Part shown: piece by piece, positions 7,565 through 13,251 of the stretch | Position numbering within the stretch: position 1 is the first letter of the stretch | How the letters are laid out: each line of letters opens with the position of its first letter | Assembly: GCA_035505775.1 (NCBI GenBank) | Contig: DATJQN010000027.1 | Coordinates: 1 to 14,755, forward strand | DNA: 14,755 nt | Reading direction: 5' to 3' | Source of the DNA: JAJXZP01 sp035505775 | Lineage (GTDB): Bacteria; Spirochaetota; Spirochaetia; Treponematales; Rectinemataceae | Translations under genes and position numbers: made by a program | The notes under the pieces: generated by a model | What the model saw: the letters and a program-made list of their open reading frames with translations, nothing else | Databases searched by the model: none | Told to the model about the DNA's origin: nothing

Positions 7565-7615
7565 CTTCGGAGCAGCGCGTCGTGGCCAGAATCCGACCCT
7601 GACGCGCTGCCGAAG
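7565..7615. repeat. Interrupted inverted repeat between the small membrane gene and miaB
   Basis: A perfect 10-bp inverted repeat, GCAGCGCGTC (7572-7581) and GACGCGCTGC (7601-7610), encloses a 19-nt loop. It continues outward with CTTCG (7565-7569) and CGAAG (7611-7615) after a 2-nt bulge, giving a possible 15-bp hairpin. No T-run follows on either strand, so it is not a canonical intrinsic terminator. It may shield mRNA ends, cause Rho-linked termination or pausing, or regulate miaB. Confidence 0.55.
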
Positions 7616-7630
7616 GGCCGCGGGAGAGGG

Positions 7631-8023
7631 CTATGCCCGGCTCCTGAGGCCCCGGACAAACTTGATGATGTTCCAGACGCCATAGCCTATCAGGCCGACC
7701 GCTCCGAGGGTGACGAGCCCGGTCGACAGCCCCGCGATGCCGGAGATGATCGGAATGTGCCAATGCGCGATGCCCGTAAGGGCCAGAAGGGCACCCGCCC
7801 CCAAGGCGACGACTCCGCCGGTCTTGTCGGCTTTGGAGCTGGACTTCAGGCTCGACAGCCCCACGCCCATGGCGATGACTCCGATGCCGAGCCCGACGAT
7901 GCCGCCGAGCCAGCCCGCGATCCCCTTGAGCACGAGGAGGGCGACACCGCCCACCGTGGCGCTGACGCCCTTGAAACCGCGATTGGACAGTTCCCTGCTG
8001 TCTACAGGTTCGATGTCATTCAT
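7631..8023 (-). CDS. Small multi-pass membrane protein of unknown function
   Basis: This 130-residue protein has a polar N-terminus (1-18) and then glycine-rich hydrophobic segments at about 21-41, 43-57, 69-88 and 97-118, so three or four membrane passes, ending in a short basic tail (FVRGLRSRA). I recognise no family; Gly-rich helices like these occur in many small envelope proteins, but that gives no function. The ATG at 8021-8023 is chosen because GGAGGAA lies just upstream; a longer frame to 8230 would run through the terminator and promoter and is low-complexity in translation. A good promoter (8117-8145) lies before a leader of about 87 nt. The gene precedes miaB by 133 nt and may share its transcript. 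Confidence 0.75.
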   Translation of the reverse strand: MNDIEPVDSRELSNRGFKGVSATVGGVALLVLKGIAGWLGGIVGLGIGVIAMGVGLSSLKSSSKADKTGGVVALGAGALLALTGIAHWHIPIISGIAGLSTGLVTLGAVGLIGYGVWNIIKFVRGLRSRA

Positions 8024-8045
8024 CAATTCCTCCATTCGCCGCCTC

Positions 8046-8079
8046 GGCGGGTGTGGCCCGCCCCCTTCGGGCGTGGGCC
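8046..8079 (-). promoter_or_regulatory. Leader of the small membrane gene with two mutually exclusive hairpins
   Basis: In plus-strand coordinates GGCGGG (8046-8051) can pair with CCCGCC (8057-8062), or CGCCC (8059-8063) can pair with GGGCG (8069-8073), extended by GGCC (8055-8058) with GGCC (8076-8079). The two hairpins share bases, so only one can form at a time. They lie 20-60 nt before the start codon, near the ribosome site. This could be a regulatory switch or simply GC-rich chance; no known riboswitch class was recognised. Confidence 0.3.
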
Positions 8080-8116
8080 CTCGATCCGTGGATTGCCGGG
8101 CGCGATATCGAGACAA

Positions 8117-8145
8117 ATAATACAGAAAAGCCCGCCCGGGGTAAA
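8117..8145 (-). promoter_or_regulatory. Promoter of the small membrane protein gene, overlapping a terminator
   Basis: On the minus strand TTTACC (8140-8145) is separated by exactly 17 nt from TATTAT (8117-8122), matching sigma70-type spacing with 4/6 and 5/6 bases. Transcription would start near 8110. The -35 hexamer is the loop of the upstream operon's terminator hairpin, and the T-run of that terminator lies in the spacer. Confidence 0.55.
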
Positions 8146-8152
8146 CCGGGCG
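8125..8152 (-). terminator. Rho-independent terminator of the folD-folE2-purH operon
   Basis: Read on the minus strand, CGCCCGG (8146-8152) pairs with CCGGGCG (8133-8139) around a 6-nt loop (TTTACC), followed by GGCTTTTCT. The 7-bp all-GC stem with a short T-run is a good intrinsic terminator, about 80 nt after the AICAR transformylase stop. Two further hairpins (8170-8183 and 8188-8202) precede it. Confidence 0.75.
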
Positions 8153-8169
8153 CTCCGCTCCATCCGGGT

Positions 8170-8202
8170 GCCGGAACTCCGGCCTTCGAGCCGGTCCGGC
8201 TC
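8170..8202 (-). repeat. Two tandem hairpins in the 3' untranslated region of the purine operon
   Basis: GCCGGA (8170-8175) and TCCGGC (8178-8183) form a hairpin with a tight centre. GAGCCG (8188-8193) and CGGCTC (8197-8202) form a second one with a 3-nt loop. With the terminator they make three stem-loops in a row downstream of the AICAR transformylase gene, a layout that could slow 3' mRNA decay. Confidence 0.45.
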
Positions 8203-8232
8203 GGCAGCGCCCGAGGGGGCCCCGGGGCACTT

Positions 8233-9489
8233 TCAGTGGCGGAAGCAGCGCTGCCCGGTGAACATCATGGCGGCGCCATACTCGTTGCAGGCGTCAATAA
8301 CCTCGGCGTCGCGGAGCGAGCCTCCGGGCTGGACGACCGCGGACACCCCTTCCCGCAGGCCCACGTCAATTCCGTCCCGGAAGGGGAAAAAGGCATCCGA
8401 GACCATCACCGAGCCCCCGAGTCCTCCCCGGGCAGCGGCAACTTCCTCGCGAACCGCCTGCTTGGCCCCCTCGTCCCGGGACTCGTTCCATCCCTCCCCG
8501 CTCCGTTCCCAGAGGATTCTGTCCTCAAGCTTCCGGTAGGCCTTGTCGCGCGCAATCTCGGCGACTCCGACCCGGTCCTGCTCCCCCGTGCCGATACCCA
8601 GCGTCACGCCATTCTTGACGTAGATCACGGAATTGCTCGTGACGCCCGTCTCCACCTGCCAGCCGAAGAGCATGTCGTCCCATTCCGCGTCGCTGGGCTG
8701 CCGCTCTACGCGATGAAGACGGCCGGCTTCCTCGCGCTCGGCGGGGAGGAAATCAGCGCGGGAGCGGATGCGCGAGACAAAGCCCGTCTGGACGATGTAG
8801 GCTCCGTCGAGGAGGGCGCGGAAATCCAGCGTGGAGCTGAGCGCCCAGGATTGGAGCCGGTCGATCGCCGGAATGCGCATGATCCGGAGATTCTTTCTGG
8901 CGGAGAGAATCCCGATGCTCCCCTCCTCGAAATCGGGAGCTGCCACCACTTCGCAGTAGGAGGCGGCGATCTGCGTCGCGCAGTCGCGGTCCAGGCAGCG
9001 GTTGAGGACAACAGCCCCACCGAAGGCTGCTATCCGGTCCGCCATGTAGGCGCGCCGGTAGGCTTCAGCCGGATCGGCGCCGAGGGCGACGCCGGAGGGG
9101 TTGTTGTGCTTCATGATCGCGCAGGCCGGCCCTGCACCCAGGTAGCGCAGAATCCCGAGACCCGAGTCCACATCGGTCAGGTTGGTCTTGCCCGGATGCT
9201 TCCCGAACTGCAGGAGCTCGACGGCCGACACCAGTGCCTCGCGCGGCGCGATGATCTCTGCGCCCGCCAGGGCGAGGTTGCCGCCGACCGGCCTGTAGAG
9301 TGCGGCGGCCTGGTCGGGATTCTCGCCGTAGCGGAGCCCGCGGCGCTCGCCCTCGACTTCCCACTGCACTTTCTCGAATGCCAGGGCGCTACGCCTCCCC
9401 GCCTCGTCGTAGAAGGCGATCTCCATGCGCGGAGGAAAGGGATCGGACAGGATTGTATGATAGGCTGCGGAGAGCTTGCGGGGGTTCAC
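8233..9489 (-). CDS. purH: AICAR transformylase (C-terminal half of PurH as a separate protein)
   Basis: The 418-residue enzyme formylates AICAR with 10-formyl-tetrahydrofolate to give FAICAR, the penultimate step of IMP synthesis. Motifs match the PurH transformylase domain: RYGENPDQ (53-60), the catalytic KHNNPSG (K127-H128 to G133), SDAFFPFRDG (364-373), QPGGSLRD (387-394) and the C-terminal TGQRCFRH. The IMP cyclohydrolase domain that is normally fused in front is missing here and is encoded by the next gene upstream. The GTG at 9487-9489 is chosen: it overlaps the upstream stop as GTGA and has GGGAG 8 nt before it. A longer ATG frame to 9621 would overlap the cyclohydrolase gene by 136 nt and translates to unrelated Arg/Pro-rich sequence. 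A sequencing frameshift in a fused purH cannot be excluded formally, but the clean ends and ribosome site argue against it. Confidence 0.9.
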   Translation of the reverse strand: MNPRKLSAAYHTILSDPFPPRMEIAFYDEAGRRSALAFEKVQWEVEGERRGLRYGENPDQAAALYRPVGGNLALAGAEIIAPREALVSAVELLQFGKHPGKTNLTDVDSGLGILRYLGAGPACAIMKHNNPSGVALGADPAEAYRRAYMADRIAAFGGAVVLNRCLDRDCATQIAASYCEVVAAPDFEEGSIGILSARKNLRIMRIPAIDRLQSWALSSTLDFRALLDGAYIVQTGFVSRIRSRADFLPAEREEAGRLHRVERQPSDAEWDDMLFGWQVETGVTSNSVIYVKNGVTLGIGTGEQDRVGVAEIARDKAYRKLEDRILWERSGEGWNESRDEGAKQAVREEVAAARGGLGGSVMVSDAFFPFRDGIDVGLREGVSAVVQPGGSLRDAEVIDACNEYGAAMMFTGQRCFRH

Positions 9490-10169
9490 GAGGAACTCCC
9501 GAGATAAGTGGCCCTCAGTTCGGAATACTCCATGGCGTCCAGTCCTGCGGATATTGCGGCGTCGAGGCGGGAGCAGAGGGCAAAGCTCGCCACGGCGAGC
9601 CGGTGGCGGGTCCGCAGACACAGGCCCCCGGTGGTGCGCAGCTCGTCGCAGAGTTCCGGATACTGCCCGGGGTCGGAGACCGAGGCCACGCGCAGATAGT
9701 TCTTGGCCGAGGCGCGAAGCAGAGCGGAGCCCCCGATATCGATGTGCTGCCGGAGCTCCTCGACCCCGATACCCGCGCGGCCGGCTGCCGACGTGAAGGG
9801 ATAGAGATTGGCGATCACGAGGTCGAAGCTCACCGCCCCGAGGCGCAGCAGGTCAGCCTCGTGCCGCGAGTCTCCCGGCTCGGCCAGGATACCGAGGTGG
9901 ATCTTCCAGTCCAGGCTTTTCACGAGGCCGCCGGCCATCTCGGGCTGCCCCGTGTAGTCGCTGAGCGGGACGAGCAGATCATCAGCCGCGGAACCGAGGA
10001 TGCCCCGCAGCGCGTCGAAGCTTCCTCCGGTCGCGTAGAAACGACATGCGCTCTCCGTCCGGGCGACGCAGGTCACGATGTCTTCCAGACCGCGCTTGTC
10101 GAAGGCCGAGACCAGAACCGCACGGGGCTTCACCAGATCGGGAGCCCTCGCCACCGTGTTGAATGCCAT
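9486..10169 (-). CDS. purH: IMP cyclohydrolase (N-terminal half of PurH as a separate protein)
   Basis: This 227-residue protein closes FAICAR to IMP. It shows the MGS-fold motifs of the PurH N-domain: SAFDKRGLED (21-30), YATGGS (45-50), TGQPEMAGGLVKSLDWKIHLG (about 73-93), NLYPF (121-125) and IDIGGSALLRASAKN (143-157). Residues corresponding to the human ATIC active site appear conserved: K84, Y123, D144 and K156. The segment usually read as VKTLHPKIHGG is VKSLDWKIHLG here, so it is a divergent member. It ends where the transformylase domain would begin in fused PurH, and its TGA overlaps the transformylase GTG. The start at 10167-10169 follows a GGGGGAA sequence, 19 nt after the folE2 stop; in-frame upstream starts would run deep into folE2. 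Confidence 0.87.
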   Translation of the reverse strand: MAFNTVARAPDLVKPRAVLVSAFDKRGLEDIVTCVARTESACRFYATGGSFDALRGILGSAADDLLVPLSDYTGQPEMAGGLVKSLDWKIHLGILAEPGDSRHEADLLRLGAVSFDLVIANLYPFTSAAGRAGIGVEELRQHIDIGGSALLRASAKNYLRVASVSDPGQYPELCDELRTTGGLCLRTRHRLAVASFALCSRLDAAISAGLDAMEYSELRATYLGSSS

Positions 10170-10188
10170 GGTTCCCCCGGGTCCGAGC

Positions 10189-10974
10189 TCAGGGCCGCTC
10201 GACGTAGGCGTAGGCCGAGTGGTTGTGGATGCTCTCGAAGTTCTCGGCCTCCACGGAGAAGCGCGGGAATTTGCCGAGCGCCTCGACTTCCCTATACACC
10301 TCCCGCACGACATCTTCCACGAAGCGGGGATTGTCGAAGGATTTTTCCGTGACGTATTTCTCGTCCTCGCGTTTGAGCAGCGTGTAGACCCCGCTCGAGG
10401 CCGAGGACTCGACGAGGGCGACGAGGTCCTCGATCCAGAAGAAGGGACCGAGGGCGACTTTGAGCGTGACCACCCCCCGCTGATTGTGGGCCCCATACGA
10501 GCTGATTGCCTTCGAGCAGGGACAGACGGTCTGGACCGGCACCGAGACGGCCACGTCGAACTCGCGGCCGCCATCCCACACCTTGCCCATGTAGGCGCAT
10601 TCATAGCTCATCATGGAGGCCTGTCCCGAGACGGGGGCGCGCTTTTCTATGAAATAGGGAAAGTGAAGGTCCGCGTAGGCCGTTTCGGCCTCCAGAGTCC
10701 TGCGGATTTCCTCGAGCATTTCGAGGAAGCGCGGCATTGAAAGGTCCCGCCGGTGCGCCTCGAAGACCTCGATGAAGCGACTCATGTGGGTGCCCTTGAA
10801 ATCATGGGGAAGATCAGCAAACAGATTGACCGTTCCCGTCGTATGCTGAACGCCGGCGGCCCGATCGAGCACCGTGATCGGATAGCGCACGCCCTTTACG
10901 CCGACCTTCTGGATGGCGATGCGCCGCTCATCCTTCATGGCCTGAATGTCCACCATTGTCCCGTTCTCCGGCAT
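10189..10974 (-). CDS. folE2: GTP cyclohydrolase IB (FolE2)
   Basis: FolE2 converts GTP to 7,8-dihydroneopterin triphosphate, the entry step of folate and queuosine synthesis, using a fold and metal site distinct from FolE. The 261-residue protein shows the family signatures KGTHMSRF (60-67), VCPCSKAIS with C151 and C153 (150-158), YGAHNQRG (160-167), NPRFVED (215-221) and ESIHNHSAYA (247-256). FolE2 works without zinc and in several bacteria replaces FolE under zinc limitation; no zinc-dependent control is visible here. The ATG at 10972-10974 lies 3 nt after the folD stop without a clear ribosome site. A second ATG six codons in (10954-10956) has GGAG 9 nt upstream and could be the true start. 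Neighbouring folD and purH genes suggest a role in folate supply. Confidence 0.94.
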   Translation of the reverse strand: MPENGTMVDIQAMKDERRIAIQKVGVKGVRYPITVLDRAAGVQHTTGTVNLFADLPHDFKGTHMSRFIEVFEAHRRDLSMPRFLEMLEEIRRTLEAETAYADLHFPYFIEKRAPVSGQASMMSYECAYMGKVWDGGREFDVAVSVPVQTVCPCSKAISSYGAHNQRGVVTLKVALGPFFWIEDLVALVESSASSGVYTLLKREDEKYVTEKSFDNPRFVEDVVREVYREVEALGKFPRFSVEAENFESIHNHSAYAYVERP

Positions 10975-10977
10975 CGT

Positions 10978-11859
10978 CTAGTCCGCACCGCAGCCGTGAT
11001 CGGCGGCCTGGACGGTGTTCCACAAGAGCATCGTGATCGTCATGGGTCCTACCCCGCCCGGAACCGGCGTGATCCAGCCCGCCCGCTCGACGGCGGCGGC
11101 ATAGTCGACGTCGCCGACGAGGCGGTGCCCCTTCGGATGACTGCTGTCCTCGATCTGATTGACGCCGACGTCGATGACGCAGGCCCCCGGCTTGATCATG
11201 TCGCCGGTGATGAGGCCGGCCCGGCCCACACAGGGTATAAGGATGTCCGCCTCCCGGCACAGTTCCGCGAGGTTCCGCGTGCCGGTGTGGCAGACCGTGA
11301 CGGTGGCGTTGAGGGAGCGGCGGATGAGCAGGTTCATGAGCGGGCGACCCACGATATTGGACCGCCCCACGATAACGGCATGGGCGCCGTCCGTGACCAG
11401 GCCGCTCCGCTTTATGAGCTGGACGACGCCCGCGGGTGTGCAGGGGATGAAGCAGGGATCGTCGAGCACGAGCCGGCCGATGTTGATGGGCGTAAAGCCG
11501 TCGACGTCCTTCTCCGGCGAGATGGCTTCGATGACCGAGCGCTCGTCGATGTGCGGCGGCAGGGGAAGCTGCACGAGTATGCCGTGGATCTCGGGATCTT
11601 CGTTGCAGCGGCGAACCAGGGCGAGGAGTTCATCCTGACCGGCGGTGGCGGGAAGCCGGTGCTCGAGACTCCGCAGGCCATTCTCCCGGCAGGCCTTCTC
11701 CTTGCCGGTCACGTAGGAGACCGATGCGGGATCCTCCCCGACCAGGATGACGGCCAGCCCCGGGACGACATGGCGTGCTGCAAGCCGCTCCGTGGAGGCC
11801 CGGATCTCGGCCCGGATCTCCTCGGCCACCTTCTTACCGTCGATCACCTGCGCAGCCAT
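10978..11859 (-). CDS. folD: Methylenetetrahydrofolate dehydrogenase/cyclohydrolase FolD
   Basis: FolD oxidises 5,10-methylene-THF and hydrolyses the product to 10-formyl-THF, the one-carbon donor for AICAR transformylase three genes downstream. Signatures of the 293-residue protein are the catalytic pair Y49 and K53 (SYVTGK), VQLPLP (96-101), KDVDGF with D120 (117-122), the NADP-binding GRSNIVGRP (165-173) and PVPGGVGPMT (265-274). The ATG at 11857-11859 is chosen: a strong GAGGGGAGGGG ribosome site lies just upstream, and a GTG ten codons earlier (11887-11889) would fall inside the predicted -10 box. It opens the operon folD-folE2-purH-purH and has its own promoter in the 78-nt gap after the aminotransferase gene. 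Confidence 0.95.
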   Translation of the reverse strand: MAAQVIDGKKVAEEIRAEIRASTERLAARHVVPGLAVILVGEDPASVSYVTGKEKACRENGLRSLEHRLPATAGQDELLALVRRCNEDPEIHGILVQLPLPPHIDERSVIEAISPEKDVDGFTPINIGRLVLDDPCFIPCTPAGVVQLIKRSGLVTDGAHAVIVGRSNIVGRPLMNLLIRRSLNATVTVCHTGTRNLAELCREADILIPCVGRAGLITGDMIKPGACVIDVGVNQIEDSSHPKGHRLVGDVDYAAAVERAGWITPVPGGVGPMTITMLLWNTVQAADHGCGAD

Positions 11860-11887
11860 CGGCCCCTCCCCTCGTAGCTCATGTGCC

Positions 11888-11917
11888 ACTCTAGCATCAA
11901 GGCAAAGTGCGCATCAA
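11888..11917 (-). promoter_or_regulatory. Promoter of the folD-folE2-purH operon
   Basis: On the minus strand TTGATG (11912-11917) is followed after 18 nt by TAGAGT (11888-11893), preceded by TGC, which also fits an extended -10. The start would be near 11881, giving a leader of about 22 nt that contains only the GAGGGGAGGGG ribosome site. No purine or THF riboswitch fits in so short a leader. Confidence 0.5.
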
Positions 11918-11937
11918 CGCCGCTCAGGCGCCGGGGC

Positions 11938-13125
11938 TCAGCGGGCGAGCTCGTCGAAATACTCGCGATATGCACTCGCGCAGCGCTCAAGAATGGCGGA
12001 GGGCAGAATGAGACTTGCAGAGAAAAAGGCCTCCCGCTCCATGTCGAAGAAGTAACCCGGCTGCGACCACAGTCCCTTCCCGCGCAACAGGCCGAGGCCG
12101 AGTTCCTCCTCGCTTTCGAGGCGGGGCGACTCGATGAGGGCGGTCCAGCCGCCCTCGCAGCGAAGTACGCGGTGCGGCGAGCCCTCGCCTTCGAGCAGGG
12201 TTCTCAGGAGGACGAGGTTTCCGGCACAGCGCTCGCGCAAACCGCCGATGAACCGCTCGCCCTCGTCCAGAAGGAAGGGCAGGGCGTTCATCGCGGGAGC
12301 CGAGGCCGAGAGATAGGCATCCGCGATGATCTCGAGACGGGAGGAGGCTTCGGCCAGCTCGGAGGGCGGTCCGGAGAGGAGGATCCAGCCAAGCTTGAGC
12401 TGGGGCAGACCGGCGCGCTTCGAAAGCCCGTCGAGGGTGAAGCAGAGCACCGTGCTCTCGCCCGCGAGACTCCCTGGCTCCCTGGCCTCGAGCCTGTAGT
12501 CGAAGAAAACCTCGTCCGCGATGAGGGCGACTCCCGCCCGAGCGCAGAGTTCCAGCAGCGAGCGTCGCTCCTCTCGGGCCAGGTAGGAGCCAGTCGGATT
12601 GTTCGGATTGATGACGACAACGGCCTTGACCCTCCCCCTCGCCAGGCCGGCGGCAAGGGAATCGAAGTCGAGGCTCCAGCCGCCGGGGTGGCGGTACTCG
12701 AGCCGATAGGGGCGGCTCTCGACTCCCTCGAGCACTGCCAGGTAGTCGAAGAGCGGATAGCCCGGCCGGGGCACGAGTATCGCGTCACCGGGGTCACAGA
12801 GCAGCTTGAAGAGCCAGCCGTAGGCCTCCGAGGTCGAGGAAGTCAGGAACAGAGCATCACTGGCGACGGCGCAGCCCCGTCCGGCATACCAGCGCGCGAG
12901 CCGCTCCCGAATCCGTCCAAGGCCGCGGGGATCGGGCTCATAGCCGAGATTGCGCGGGTCCGACAGGGCTGCCAGGAGGGGATCGGCATCGCGCTGGATC
13001 CCGACGCGCGTAGGGTTGCTTTCGGAAAAGTCCAGAACGGGGAGACCTGCCGACAGGCGCTCGAACCTCGCACGAGAGAGCGCATTGTGCTGGACCGGCC
13101 AGCTCAGGCGATGGGAAAAGCTCAT
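11938..13125 (-). CDS. PLP-dependent aminotransferase, class I/II (fold type I)
   Basis: This 395-residue protein is a complete fold-type I aminotransferase. It has TSSTSEAY (95-102) for the phosphate cup, NPNNPTG (173-179), the PLP-ring aspartate D204 in ADEVFFDY, and the Schiff-base lysine K236 in LDGLSKRAGLPQLKLGW. The C-terminal arginine that binds the substrate carboxylate in aspartate aminotransferases (context like FRLSFA) is not seen; the matching place reads FFSASLILP (367-375). I recall that type of ending from a poorly characterised subfamily, so the amino acid substrate is left open. The N-terminus (SHRLSWPVQHN) looks complete. The only plausible ATG (13123-13125) has no ribosome site and lies a few bases after the predicted transcription start, so the mRNA may be leaderless. 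The gene is divergent from the TetR gene and 78 nt upstream of folD. Confidence 0.88.
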   Translation of the reverse strand: MSFSHRLSWPVQHNALSRARFERLSAGLPVLDFSESNPTRVGIQRDADPLLAALSDPRNLGYEPDPRGLGRIRERLARWYAGRGCAVASDALFLTSSTSEAYGWLFKLLCDPGDAILVPRPGYPLFDYLAVLEGVESRPYRLEYRHPGGWSLDFDSLAAGLARGRVKAVVVINPNNPTGSYLAREERRSLLELCARAGVALIADEVFFDYRLEAREPGSLAGESTVLCFTLDGLSKRAGLPQLKLGWILLSGPPSELAEASSRLEIIADAYLSASAPAMNALPFLLDEGERFIGGLRERCAGNLVLLRTLLEGEGSPHRVLRCEGGWTALIESPRLESEEELGLGLLRGKGLWSQPGYFFDMEREAFFSASLILPSAILERCASAYREYFDELAR

Positions 13126-13134
13126 CGGAAGGCC

Positions 13135-13143
13135 AGTATAGCA
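13135..13143 (-). promoter_or_regulatory. Extended -10 promoter of the aminotransferase gene
   Basis: The minus strand reads TGCTATACT, an extended -10 with 5/6 match to TATAAT. The transcription start would be near 13128, only about 3 nt before the ATG at 13125. No convincing -35 hexamer is present at 16-18 nt. Confidence 0.4.
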
Positions 13144-13184
13144 TGAACAGCTGATGAACTCGGTTCCTGGGCGCGGGCGCCTCC

Positions 13185-13214
13185 TTGACGACGGAAGACT
13201 TGTGTGGCAATAAT
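13185..13214 (+). promoter_or_regulatory. Promoter of the TetR/efflux operon
   Basis: TTGACG (13185-13190) and AATAAT (13209-13214) are separated by 18 nt, each matching consensus in 5 of 6 bases. The start would be near 13221, in the middle of the palindrome at 13209-13238, leaving a leader of about 30 nt with AGGGGG (13241-13246) before the ATG. Confidence 0.5.
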
Positions 13215-13238
13215 TAATTGAACATTCAATTATTCATT
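13209..13238. promoter_or_regulatory. Palindromic operator candidate for the adjacent TetR regulator
   Basis: TAATTGAA, CA, TTCAATTA (13215-13232) is a perfect 8-bp inverted repeat around a 2-nt centre, extended imperfectly to AAT...ATT at 13209-13238. It is strikingly AT-rich against its GC-rich surroundings and overlaps the -10 box and probable start site of the tetR gene, where a bound repressor would block transcription. Confidence 0.6.
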
Positions 13239-13251
13239 CGAGGGGGCTCCG

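Noticed and set aside
8024..8230. N-terminal extension of the small membrane protein to 199 residues
   Set aside because: It would start inside the hairpins downstream of the transformylase and cross the terminator and promoter; the ATG at 8023 has a strong ribosome site.
8053..9507. Plus-strand open frame of 484 codons antisense to the AICAR transformylase gene
   Set aside because: No recognisable motifs, and it reads through the terminator and promoter region; shadow of the transformylase.
11860..11937. Purine, THF or other riboswitch before folD
   Set aside because: The gap is only 78 nt, a promoter occupies much of it, and no conserved aptamer core was recognised.
11881..13146. Plus-strand open frame of 421 codons antisense to the aminotransferase
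   Set aside because: Low-complexity product without motifs; the opposite strand encodes a complete PLP enzyme.
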